The position numbers were made by a program, and so were the translations under genes. A stretch of 64,000 nucleotides of DNA from Sinorhizobium shofinae (GTDB lineage: Bacteria > Pseudomonadota > Alphaproteobacteria > Rhizobiales > Rhizobiaceae): the NCBI GenBank assembly GCA_001704765.1, contig MBFK01000177.1, positions 86,033 to 150,032 of the forward strand, read 5' to 3'. A model generated the notes under the pieces. It made no database searches, was not told the DNA's origin, and saw only the letters and a program-made list of their open reading frames with translations. Positions within the stretch are counted from its first letter, which is position 1; the number at the start of each line of letters is the position of its first letter. Shown piece after piece: positions 51,355 to 59,864 of this stretch.

Positions 51355-52566
51355 ATGCTGACCAAGTCCAGCACTGAAGTTGTGCGTCAGCAAAACAGTG
51401 CCCTGGTGCTTTCGGCCCTTCGGCGAAAGGGCTCGCTCTCCCACACGGAGATTGCCGAGCAGACCGGTCTCGCCTCGGCGACTATCTCCGTCATTACGGC
51501 GGAACTGGAGCGATCGGGGACGATCGCCAAGACCGAGCAGCATGTTCAGGGCGGCAGGGGGCGCCCGCGCGTCCTCTTTGCGCCACGGCGGGACTGCGGC
51601 TACGTGATCGTCGTGCGCATCTCCTCCGACATCGTTCAATATTCGCTGGCCGACTATGGCGGCGTCCTGCTCGATCGTTTCGAGGAGGCGCGAAGCCACG
51701 ACGTCAGCGGCACGGCGGCATTCGGACAGGTCTTTGTAGCGGCGCTCGAGCGTCTGCTGCAGCGCTCGCGCATCGCGAAGGACCGGGTGCTTGCCGTTTC
51801 CATCAGCAGCAAGGGGCTGGTGGCGGGCGACGGTGCGCGGCTCCTCTGGTCGCCGGTCTTCGGCAGCGAAGAGCTCGATTTCGCGAAACTGCTCGGTCAG
51901 GACTGGCGCGCCCGAATCATGCTCAGCAACGAGACATTGCTCGTCGCCCAGGCGCTTGCGGCCAAGGCGGAAGAGAAGGGCGACACCTTCAAGGCGCTTG
52001 CGGCCATATCGCTCGGCCACAGCATCGGTCTCGGCCTTGCCAGAAAGGGTCGGTCGGGCGAACTCGACGTCTTCGCCCCGAATTTCGGGCATATGCTGCA
52101 CGCCTCGTCCGCCGGGCTCTGTCGCTGCGGCTCCTTTGGCTGCATCGAGGCTGCGGCCGGTTTTTACGGCATCCTGCGCGCCGCCTTCGAGGTGCCATCC
52201 GACACGATCCCGGCCAAATTCGTGCCGCTTTCCGAAATGGACAAGATCGCCGCCGGCGCGCGGCAGGGCCAACGCATGCCCGGCTATGCCTTCCGCCAGG
52301 CTGGCATCGCCCTCGGTAACGGCATTTCCCGCCTCACCAGCCTCTACGAGCCGATGCCGATCTTCGTCACGGGCCAGGGGACCCGCTATTTCGATCTCCT
52401 CCAGAAGGGGGTGGAGGAGGGGCTTGCGCAATCTTTACAGGTGCGCCTCGAGGGCCTGCCGGAGATTACCGTCGTCGGCGACGAGCAGCGCCTCGTCTTC
52501 GACGGCCATCTCGACCGGGCTCTAAGCGCCGTCGACAGCGATATCACCGCAGCCGGGCATGCCTGA
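51355..52566 (+). CDS. ROK-family transcriptional repressor of the xylose-type operon
   Basis: 403 residues. N-terminal winged helix (LVLSALRRKGSLSHTEIAEQTGLASATISVI) and ROK sugar-binding domain with ISLGHSIGLGLARKG and the zinc motif GLCRCGSFGCIEAAAG. XylR/NagC-type proteins repress sugar-uptake genes until their sugar binds. AGGGA precedes the ATG. Divergent from xylF. Confidence 0.87.
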   Translation: MLTKSSTEVVRQQNSALVLSALRRKGSLSHTEIAEQTGLASATISVITAELERSGTIAKTEQHVQGGRGRPRVLFAPRRDCGYVIVVRISSDIVQYSLADYGGVLLDRFEEARSHDVSGTAAFGQVFVAALERLLQRSRIAKDRVLAVSISSKGLVAGDGARLLWSPVFGSEELDFAKLLGQDWRARIMLSNETLLVAQALAAKAEEKGDTFKALAAISLGHSIGLGLARKGRSGELDVFAPNFGHMLHASSAGLCRCGSFGCIEAAAGFYGILRAAFEVPSDTIPAKFVPLSEMDKIAAGARQGQRMPGYAFRQAGIALGNGISRLTSLYEPMPIFVTGQGTRYFDLLQKGVEEGLAQSLQVRLEGLPEITVVGDEQRLVFDGHLDRALSAVDSDITAAGHA

Positions 52567-52688
52567 GGACCACCTCCGTGGACGCCCGGCAGTGTCACCG
52601 AACATTCCAGAGGCGAATTGTCATACTAGTACAATTTACAGTTATTTAGCGTCTCCTTGCCAAGCTGTTTCCGAGACGGGAGACAGCA

Positions 52689-55052
52689 ATGTTCTCAGTG
52701 ATTGCATGCATAAGCGATAGTCACGACTGGCGCTTGGTTGCCGTGGCGGCGATAGTTTGTTTGGCCGGCAGCGCGGCGACTATGCTCCTCTTGCAGCGCG
52801 CTGAGCGCAGCGAAGGCTGCCAGCGGCACCTGTGGACTGCGGCCTGCTCTTTTGCCTGCGGCGTCGGCGTCTGGTCGACGCATTTCATTGCGATGCTCGC
52901 TTATGACGGCGGCATACCGATTGCCTACGATGCCTGGGGCACATTGTTTTCCGCGCTCGTTGCGGTGGCCGCGTCCTGGATCGCCTTTGCCACCGCCCTC
53001 AGTGGCACCTCCCGCTACGCCTTCCCCGGTGCCGGAATTTTGCTCGGCCTCGGCATCGCCGCCATGCATGTAACGGGCATGCGCGCCGTCGAGACGCAGG
53101 GGCGAATCGCCTTCGATCCGGAAATGAGCTTCGCCGCCGTCCTCTTCGGCCCTCTGATCGCCGCCTTTGCCCTGCATGCTTTTCAGGCTCTCGGAGGCGC
53201 GCGCAAGCTGATCGTTCCGACGCTCCTGCTCGTGTGTGCGATATGCGTCCTGCACTTCACATCGATGAGCGGCGTGACCCTGGTGCCCGACCCGAGCGTG
53301 GCGGCAGCGGCTGCGTTCGACCCCGTATGGCTCGCCGGCGGTGTCGTCGTCGCTTCGACGACGCTGATCCTCACGGCATTGGGCGCGCTCTTCATCGATC
53401 GGCATCTGACGGATCTGCGCGGGCTCGCCAATGCCTCGCTCGAGGGGTTGGTCATCGTTTGCAATGGCAGGATCATCGATGCGAACGAGCGGTTTGTCAG
53501 CCTCTTCGGCACGAAGGCGGCCGATCTCATCGGAAGAAAGCCCGAAGAGCTCTTCGCGTCACCGCAAGGGCGCGAGCCGCGCGAGCGCCAAATCGACAAC
53601 GGCCCCGCGGAGGTCGAGCTGATCTGCGCCGACGGACGCCTTGTGCCCGTCGAGCACCTCTGCCGGACGATCGAATATCGCGGCCGGCAATCCGACGTGA
53701 TCTTCGTGCGCGATCTGAGTGCCCGTAAGGAGGCCGAGAGGACCATCGAGCATCTCGCTCATCATGACGCCCTGACGGATCTTTCCAACCGCAGTTCCTT
53801 CGAGAGACGGATGAACCAGGCGCTGACGGTCGCTGCCGTGAGGAACGAACAGCTCGCAATCTTCTGCCTCGACCTCGATCGCTTCAAGGCCGTGAACGAT
53901 ATCTTCGGCCATGGCGAAGGGGATCGGATCCTGCGCAAAGTTGCCGATATTCTCCGTACCGCCGCGGGCGAGGCCGACACGATCGCGCGGCTTGGCGGCG
54001 ACGAATTCGCGATCCTGCAGACCGGGGCCCCCCAGCCGGAGGCGGCGCGGCAATTGTCGGACCGCATCCTCCGGCTCTTTGCCGAGGAGATGGATACCCA
54101 CCGCGATCCGATGGCCGTCGGCGTCAGCATGGGGGTGGCGATCTACCCCGGCGACGGAGCGACGGCCGAGCGGCTTTGCAACAATGCTGATACAGCGCTC
54201 TACCGGGCCAAGCAGTCCGGCAAAGGCATCGCCTGCTTTTTCGATGCGGAAATGGACGAGGTGGTGCGCTCGCGCAGGCAGATGGAGAGTGATCTCCGGC
54301 ATGCGATCCTCCGGCGCCAGCTATTCCTCGAATACCAGCCGCTTGTCGACGTCCGTGACGATCGGGTGGTCGGGTACGAGGCGCTGTTGCGCTGGAGACA
54401 TCCGGAGCGCGGGCTCGTTGGCCCGAACGTTTTCATCCCGATCGCCGAGGAAAGCGGCTCGATTATCCAGATCGGCGAATGGGTGCTGGAACAGGCCTGC
54501 GCCGAAGCGGTCCGTTGGACGGAGCCGCTGCCCGTCTCCGTCAACATATCGCCGGTTCAGTTCCTCGTTCCGAGCCTTTTCGACCAGATTGCCGGAATCC
54601 TGCGACGCACCGGCCTCGAGCCTCGACGGCTGGAACTGGAACTCACCGAAGCAGCGCTGATGCACAATAGGGAAGACGTGCTGGCGGCACTCGTCCGGCT
54701 GCGGCTGCTCGGCGTGCGCATCGTCATGGATGATTTCGGCACCGGACATTCGTCCCTCGCCAACCTGCAGACTTTCCCGTTCGACAAGCTGAAGATCGAC
54801 TGCAGCTTCACGGCGGCGCTAGACAAGGATCCCGCGGCGCATGCGATCATCCGGGCGATAATCGCACTTGGCCATAGTCTCGACTTGCCGGTCGTGACCG
54901 AGGGTGTCGAAACCGAGCGGCAGAAGCAGATCATCGTAGAGGAGGGGTGTCGCCAGATACAGGGCTTCCTCACCGGCCGGCCGGGACTTGCACCGAGTGC
55001 CGGAGCGATTTCATCGTCAGACGCCCCGGCGCTCCGGTCTGCCGAGGCGTAA
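52689..55052 (+). CDS. MHYT-PAS-GGDEF-EAL cyclic-di-GMP signalling protein
   Basis: 787 residues. An N-terminal MHYT membrane sensor (about 1-240, motif variants THFIAML, MHVTGM, LHFTSM) is followed by a PAS domain (about 245-350), GGDEF (RLGGDEFAIL) and EAL (YEALLRW, VNISPVQF, ELELTEAAL, DDFGTGHSSL, TEGVET). The EAL catalytic and metal residues look complete, so phosphodiesterase activity is likely. GGDEF is intact but no RxxD inhibitory site precedes it. MHYT domains may sense O2, CO or NO through copper. Confidence 0.9.
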   Translation: MFSVIACISDSHDWRLVAVAAIVCLAGSAATMLLLQRAERSEGCQRHLWTAACSFACGVGVWSTHFIAMLAYDGGIPIAYDAWGTLFSALVAVAASWIAFATALSGTSRYAFPGAGILLGLGIAAMHVTGMRAVETQGRIAFDPEMSFAAVLFGPLIAAFALHAFQALGGARKLIVPTLLLVCAICVLHFTSMSGVTLVPDPSVAAAAAFDPVWLAGGVVVASTTLILTALGALFIDRHLTDLRGLANASLEGLVIVCNGRIIDANERFVSLFGTKAADLIGRKPEELFASPQGREPRERQIDNGPAEVELICADGRLVPVEHLCRTIEYRGRQSDVIFVRDLSARKEAERTIEHLAHHDALTDLSNRSSFERRMNQALTVAAVRNEQLAIFCLDLDRFKAVNDIFGHGEGDRILRKVADILRTAAGEADTIARLGGDEFAILQTGAPQPEAARQLSDRILRLFAEEMDTHRDPMAVGVSMGVAIYPGDGATAERLCNNADTALYRAKQSGKGIACFFDAEMDEVVRSRRQMESDLRHAILRRQLFLEYQPLVDVRDDRVVGYEALLRWRHPERGLVGPNVFIPIAEESGSIIQIGEWVLEQACAEAVRWTEPLPVSVNISPVQFLVPSLFDQIAGILRRTGLEPRRLELELTEAALMHNREDVLAALVRLRLLGVRIVMDDFGTGHSSLANLQTFPFDKLKIDCSFTAALDKDPAAHAIIRAIIALGHSLDLPVVTEGVETERQKQIIVEEGCRQIQGFLTGRPGLAPSAGAISSSDAPALRSAEA

Positions 55053-55068
55053 ACTCCCTTAGGAATAA

Positions 55069-55095
55069 CAAAGGCCGGGGGACGCCCGGCCTTTG
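55069..55095. terminator. Terminator between convergent GGDEF-EAL and idhA genes
   Basis: CAAAGGCCGGG (55069-55079) pairs with CCCGGCCTTTG (55085-55095). It lies 17 bp after the GGDEF-EAL stop and 22 bp from the idhA stop. Confidence 0.75.
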
Positions 55096-55116
55096 GCATT
55101 CAAGATCGCCTCAGCG

Positions 55117-56109
55117 TCAGGCGACGCTGATCTGGCGCTTTTCGGCGACCGACCGGACGGCTGCGTCGGCAAGGGCGAGCGCCGCGAGGCCATCCTTGCC
55201 AGACGGGGTGATTTCCGCCCCTTTTTCGATCGCGGCGATGAAGCTTTCGATCTCGTTGGCATAGGCTTCGGTGTAGCGCGTCATGAAGAAATCGTGTAGC
55301 GGCGGGCGCGTGTAGCCCTCGCCGGTGGCGATTTCGATTGACACGGGGCGCTGGTTCTCGGCCGCGACGGCGCCCTTCGAGCCATGCACCTCGATGCGCT
55401 GGTCGTAGCCATAGGTGGCGCGACGCGAGTTGGAGATGACCGCCTGCTTGCCAGATGCCGTCTGCAGGATGACGGAGACGCTGTCGAAGTCGCCGGCCTC
55501 GCCGATCGCCTTGTCGACCAGGACGGCGGCGGTGGCCGTCACCGAAACCGGCTCCTCGCCGAGCAGGAAGCGCGCCATGTCGAAATCGTGGATGGTCATG
55601 TCGCGGAAGATGCCGCCCGACCGCTTGATATAGTCGACGGGCGGGGCGCCCGGATCGCGCGAGGTGATCGTCACCATTTCCACGTCACCGATCCTGCCGT
55701 CGTCAATCGCCTTGCGCACGGCCATGAAATGCGGGTCGAAGCGGCGGTTGAAGCCGACCATCAGTTTCGCCCGCGTTTCGGAGACAACCTTCAGGCATGC
55801 CTTGACGCGATCGACGTCGAGATCGATCGGCTTTTCGCAGAAGATAGCCTTGCCGGCCCGGGCGAAGCGCTCGATCAAGTCGGCATGCGTGTCGGTCGGC
55901 GTGCAGATGACGACGGCGTCGATGTCGGATGCCGCCTCGATCGCCTCGATGGTGCGAACCTCGCAGCCATAGGCCTTTGCGATTGCCTCCGCCGCCGCCG
56001 AAAAGGCATCGGCAACCGCGACAAGGACGGCGTCCGGATTGCCGCTGACGGCTTTCGCGTGAACCTTGCCGATACGTCCGGCGCCCAGAAGACCAAATCT
56101 CACTGTCAT
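55117..56109 (-). CDS. idhA: myo-Inositol 2-dehydrogenase
   Basis: 330 residues of the GFO/IDH/MocA family: FGLLGAGRIGKVHAKAVSGN, CEKPIDLDV, MVGFNRRFDPHF and SGGIFRDMTIHDFDMARF with the catalytic Asp-x-x-x-His-type residues. It oxidises myo-inositol to 2-keto-inositol, the first step of inositol catabolism. Other iol genes are not here, as in S. meliloti where idhA is unlinked. GGAA-N6-TTCC lies upstream. Confidence 0.85.
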   Translation of the reverse strand: MTVRFGLLGAGRIGKVHAKAVSGNPDAVLVAVADAFSAAAEAIAKAYGCEVRTIEAIEAASDIDAVVICTPTDTHADLIERFARAGKAIFCEKPIDLDVDRVKACLKVVSETRAKLMVGFNRRFDPHFMAVRKAIDDGRIGDVEMVTITSRDPGAPPVDYIKRSGGIFRDMTIHDFDMARFLLGEEPVSVTATAAVLVDKAIGEAGDFDSVSVILQTASGKQAVISNSRRATYGYDQRIEVHGSKGAVAAENQRPVSIEIATGEGYTRPPLHDFFMTRYTEAYANEIESFIAAIEKGAEITPSGKDGLAALALADAAVRSVAEKRQISVA

Positions 56110-56344
56110 CTTCGTCTCTCTCGAATTCCGGTTCCAAACCGGGTGGTGCGCGATGATATTGACGCTCATCGCGCAGAGGCGTTGCGGGCGCGATGCGTCC
56201 GCGGATAGCAGATCAATGAGAGGGGGTAGTGGCCGTTTCCTCCCGCGCCATGCGCCTCTCTCCCATGCCGTCATACCGATCCTGCTTGCTGCTCCCGGCA
56301 GATGTCCATCATATCGGAATGAAACGGCCAACGACTACATTTTC

Positions 56345-56358
56345 GGAATTTTTATTCC
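56345..56358 (-). promoter_or_regulatory. Candidate IolR box upstream of idhA
   Basis: GGAATTTTTATTCC fits the GGAA-N6-TTCC motif I remember as described upstream of idhA, iolC and iolR in S. meliloti. It lies about 236 bp upstream of the idhA ATG in a 447-bp gap that otherwise shows no gene. Confidence 0.5.
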
Positions 56359-56556
56359 ATTTGCTGTTGCGGCGTCAAGTCGGTGGCGACTCCTGTCGAC
56401 GGCGCTGCATGTCTTTGCTGCGCGCTCCTTTTTCGGCTGCAAAGACCGCCTCAACGCCTAGAATTGCCGGACGATTATGTCCTTTAGTCGGTATCGATTT
56501 GAAAAATTATGCGGTAGACGAGAGGCAAGATGTGCAGTTTCGTCAGAGGCAATGTC

Positions 56557-56787
56557 ATGATCAAATTCATCGATCCGGATCACCCTTTCTATCGGCCCCT
56601 GTGGATCCGGCTGCTCATCGTTGCCTTGTGTGCGGCGTGGACGGCTGTCGAGTTCTATGGCGGCCAGATGATGTGGGCGACGATCTTTCTCGTCGTGACT
56701 GCCTATGCCGGAGCGGCTCTCCTGATCTTCTACAAGCCGAAGCAGGAAGACGGAAAACGGACTGAAGCGGGCGACGAGACGAAATAA
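56557..56787 (+). CDS. Small two-helix membrane protein (DUF3329-like)
   Basis: 76 residues: FIDPDHPFYRPLWIRLLIVA then MMWATIFLVVTAYAGAALLI, and a charged tail, KPKQEDGKRTEAGDETK. The DPDHPFYRPLWIR start is typical of a small DUF3329-like rhizobial family. AGAGG precedes the ATG. Function unknown. Confidence 0.7.
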   Translation: MIKFIDPDHPFYRPLWIRLLIVALCAAWTAVEFYGGQMMWATIFLVVTAYAGAALLIFYKPKQEDGKRTEAGDETK

Positions 56788-56790
56788 CGG

Positions 56791-57255
56791 CTAATTCGCG
56801 GACTGTCCGAGCCTTCGCGACGCTTCGTCGATCAGCATGTTGGCAAGTTTCATTCGCATGGTTGCGTTCGCCCGGAACTCCGGGGGCAGCCGGTCGGGAT
56901 GGTTCTCGGCCGCAAAGCGCCGGCGCTTGGCAGCGAGCGTCAGCCCGGTTTCCCCTTCACCGAGGTCAAGTTCGGCCGCGACATCGGCAAGGCCCGTGCG
57001 CCGCAGGTGGTCGGGCATCACGCGCGGTTCCTCGGCCCGTTCGGCCGCGGCCAGGTCTCGATAGGCTCTCTCGACGGCGCCGAATGCGGCGGTCGTCAGC
57101 GCCGGCGTCTCGACGACGAAAGCCGGCGAACGGCCGATCGGCGGTTGCGAGCCGTCGCGTGCCGCCTCTTCCCCCTCAGCATCGGTGTCGGCCTGCATGG
57201 TCTGCTCGGCCCTCAGGCGCTCGAGCACCGATTGAAACACCGACATGCCGAACAT
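56791..57255 (-). CDS. J-domain-like (HPD motif) protein
   Basis: 154 residues. An acidic N-terminal half is followed by LTLAAKRRRFAAENHPDRLPPEFRANATMRMKLANMLIDEA, which has the His-Pro-Asp loop and following helix of DnaJ domains but a short, divergent helix II. No Gly/Phe or zinc region. It may stimulate DnaK or be a structural remnant. It converges on the small membrane protein gene with a 3-bp gap. Confidence 0.68.
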   Translation of the reverse strand: MFGMSVFQSVLERLRAEQTMQADTDAEGEEAARDGSQPPIGRSPAFVVETPALTTAAFGAVERAYRDLAAAERAEEPRVMPDHLRRTGLADVAAELDLGEGETGLTLAAKRRRFAAENHPDRLPPEFRANATMRMKLANMLIDEASRRLGQSAN

Positions 57256-57348
57256 GGCGTCTCCCGTGATCTGCCGCACACAACGCACGGCAATCGAAGC
57301 GCGTGCGAGCCGGGGCGATCTTGCCCACCGAGGATTATGCGGGCCTGA

Positions 57349-58332
57349 TCACGTCCGGCTTTGCTTGAGGATCAGGTCGTAGAGCAATTTCGCGCTGGGG
57401 GGGAGGGCCCGGCCCTCGGCGGTGATCAGGCCATAGGGTTTGATGCGGATCGGGAATTGCGTCGGCAGGATGCGGATTTCGCCGGCCTGGGTGCCATTGC
57501 CGGCGACAAGCCGCGCGACGTCGAGGGCGACCGGGGCGATGGCGTTCGTGTTGCGGACGATCGATAGAGTGAGGATGATCGAGGATGTGTTGATGACCGT
57601 CGAGGGCAGCCGGACGCCGGCTGAGATGAAACTGTCTTCGACGGCGCGACGCAGCAGGGTGCCCGGCGGCTGAAACACCCAATCATAGCCTGGCAGGTCG
57701 TCGGCGCTGGCGGAAGCGTGCTCGAGCAGCGGGTGTCCCTGGCGGACGATCAGGCAGACCTCCTCGAAGCCGATTTCGACCAGATTGAAGAGGCGGGGAT
57801 TGAGGTCGTCCGGGATGCGGCCGACCACAAAGTCGTGGCGTGCGGCGAGCAGCTCGCGCGTCAAAACGTTGCTGTTGTCGATCTGCACATTGATCTCGAT
57901 GCCGGGATAGGCCGTCGAGACCTGACGGATGGCCGGCACGGCGAGGTTGAGGGCCGGGCCGGTGACGGAGCCGAGCGACACCGAGCCGCCGCTTCCCGTC
58001 TTCAGCTCGGTAATCTCGCGCGCGGCCTCGCGCAGTTCGAGGAAGATCGTTCGCGCCCGTCGGGCGAGAGCTTCGCCATAGCGGGTCAATTCGACGCCCC
58101 GGGCCACCCGCGCGCAGATCGGCGCCTTCACGATCGCCTCGATTTCAGCGAGCATGCGCGAGGCGGCCGGCTGGGAGACGCCGAGCGAATCGGCCGCGGC
58201 GCTGATGCGGCGATGATCGTCGATCGCCAGAATGAGCCGCAGGTGGTTGATCTTCAGCCCCGACCGGAAGAGGCCGGTATCGAAGGGGTCTCCCGTCGGC
58301 GTCGTTACGCTCGGCTTGCTGTCGAGGGTCAT
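57349..58332 (-). CDS. gbpR: LysR-type regulator of the chvE operon (GbpR type)
   Basis: 327 residues. Helix-turn-helix RRISAAADSLGVSQPAASRMLAEIEAI and a LysR effector domain (SLGSVTGPALNLAVPAIRQV...). Divergent from chvE, as GbpR is in Agrobacterium, where it controls chvE in response to arabinose and galactose. The effector cannot be read from sequence. Confidence 0.85.
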   Translation of the reverse strand: MTLDSKPSVTTPTGDPFDTGLFRSGLKINHLRLILAIDDHRRISAAADSLGVSQPAASRMLAEIEAIVKAPICARVARGVELTRYGEALARRARTIFLELREAAREITELKTGSGGSVSLGSVTGPALNLAVPAIRQVSTAYPGIEINVQIDNSNVLTRELLAARHDFVVGRIPDDLNPRLFNLVEIGFEEVCLIVRQGHPLLEHASASADDLPGYDWVFQPPGTLLRRAVEDSFISAGVRLPSTVINTSSIILTLSIVRNTNAIAPVALDVARLVAGNGTQAGEIRILPTQFPIRIKPYGLITAEGRALPPSAKLLYDLILKQSRT

Positions 58333-58392
58333 TTTCCGCTCCCGCTATTCAAGAGATTCAAAAATCACACTCTTTAGGAGTCGTATATCAAT

Positions 58393-58427
58393 TTTGGTAT
58401 GCATGCAAAGCGATATTGTATTTGACA
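58393..58427 (+). promoter_or_regulatory. Candidate GbpR site and -35 box of chvE
   Basis: TTTG-N9-CAAA (58393-58409), a T-N11-A LysR-type dyad, lies just upstream of TTGACA (58422-58427). The matching -10 is weak (CAGTTT at 58445-58450), fitting an activator-dependent promoter. The region is shared with the divergent gbpR gene. Confidence 0.5.
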
Positions 58428-58607
58428 GTTATGGCAATTGATTCCAGTTTCCACTGATGTGCGCCAGCGCATGCGGGAGTATGCTGAGACAGGGAGGACC
58501 TTCCTTTATCTTGAAACGCCGCCGGGGACGACCTCTCCGGGTTGGTTGATCGCTGCGCATATGACGGGGGCTCCGGCCGCCGGCTTCAACACTCAGGGAG
58601 AGATCTG

Positions 58608-59675
58608 ATGAAATTGATTACTTCGCTTCTCGCAGCCGCCGCGATATCCGTCGCAGCCTTCGCTGCGCCGGTATTCGCCCAGGATAAGGGCACGGTCGGC
58701 ATCTCCATGCCGACGAAGACGTCGACCCGCTGGATTTCCGATGGCGAAACCATGGAGAAGCTGTTCAAGGAAGCCGGCTACACGCCGGACCTGCAGTTCG
58801 CCGACGACGACATTCCGAACCAGCTCGCGCAGATCGAGAACATGGTGACGAAGGGCGCGAAGGTTCTCGTTATCGCCGCCATCGACGGCACGACGCTCTC
58901 CGACATCCTGCAGAAGGCTGCCGACGCCGGCGTCAAGGTCATCGCCTATGACCGCCTGATTCGCGATTCCGGCAATGTCAATTACTACGCGACCTTCGAC
59001 AACTTCCAGGTCGGCGTGCTCCAGGCGACCTCGCTCGTCGAAGGCCTGAAGCTCGATGGCGCCAGCGGGCCGAAGAACATCGAACTCTTTGGTGGTTCGC
59101 CGGACGACAACAACGCCTTCTTCTTCTATGACGGTGCGATGTCCGTTCTGCAGCCGCTGATCGATAGCGGCAAGATCGTCGTTAAGTCGGGCCAGATGGG
59201 CATGGACCAGGTCGGCACGCTGCGCTGGGACGGTGCGGTTGCCCAGGCGCGCATGGAAAACCTGCTGTCGTCCACCTACACCGATGCCAAGGTCGATGGC
59301 GTTCTGTCGCCCTATGACGGCCTGTCGATCGGTATCATCTCGGCTCTGAAGGGCGTTGGCTACGGCTCTGGCGACCTGCCGATGCCGATCGTTACCGGCC
59401 AGGATGCGGAACTGCCGTCGGTCAAGTCGATCCTTGCCGGCGAACAGCACTCCACGGTCTTCAAGGACACCCGCGAACTCGCCAAGGTCACTGTCGGCAT
59501 GGTCAACGCGATCATGGATGGCAAGGAGCCGGAAGTGAACGACACCAAGACCTATGAAAACGGCGTCAAGGTCGTTCCCTCCTACCTGCTGAAGCCGGTC
59601 TCTGTCGACAAGACCAATGCCAAGGACGTTCTCGTCGGCTCCGGCTACTACACGGAAGATCAGATCAACAACTGA
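58608..59675 (+). CDS. chvE: Multiple-sugar-binding periplasmic protein ChvE
   Basis: 355 residues, very close to Agrobacterium ChvE: signal peptide (ITSLLAAAAISVAAFAAPVFAQ), DKGTVGISMPTKTSTRWISD, LQFADDDIPNQLAQIENMVTKGA, NIELFGGSPDDNNAFFFYDGAMSVL. It binds arabinose, galactose, glucose and related aldoses for uptake by GguAB and, in Agrobacterium, also signals to VirA. GGGAGAG precedes the ATG. Confidence 0.95.
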   Translation: MKLITSLLAAAAISVAAFAAPVFAQDKGTVGISMPTKTSTRWISDGETMEKLFKEAGYTPDLQFADDDIPNQLAQIENMVTKGAKVLVIAAIDGTTLSDILQKAADAGVKVIAYDRLIRDSGNVNYYATFDNFQVGVLQATSLVEGLKLDGASGPKNIELFGGSPDDNNAFFFYDGAMSVLQPLIDSGKIVVKSGQMGMDQVGTLRWDGAVAQARMENLLSSTYTDAKVDGVLSPYDGLSIGIISALKGVGYGSGDLPMPIVTGQDAELPSVKSILAGEQHSTVFKDTRELAKVTVGMVNAIMDGKEPEVNDTKTYENGVKVVPSYLLKPVSVDKTNAKDVLVGSGYYTEDQINN

Positions 59676-59719
59676 TCTGGCTCAAGGGGTCCGCGGCTGA
59701 CCGCGGACCCTCTCGCCTG

Positions 59720-59815
59720 ATGCGACGTGCATCCTTGCAGACGCACCATGGTCGCTATGATAATTTGAGCTGCTCATGGGTTCCCCGGATCTCGACCGAT
59801 CCGGGGGCCGTGCAG
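59720..59815 (+). repeat. Dispersed structured intergenic repeat, copy 2
   Basis: Lies between chvE and gguA. It aligns with 51186-51278 in order: TTGCAGACGCAC, GGTCGCT, TTTGAGCTGCTCATG and a CCCCGGATC (59783-59791)/GATCCGGGG (59798-59806) stem. The outer stem arms are degenerate in this copy. Confidence 0.55.
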
Positions 59816-59864
59816 CGGGTGGAAGCCTGCAGTCTCTCGCAGATTGCCGCTGGAATGACTGAAT

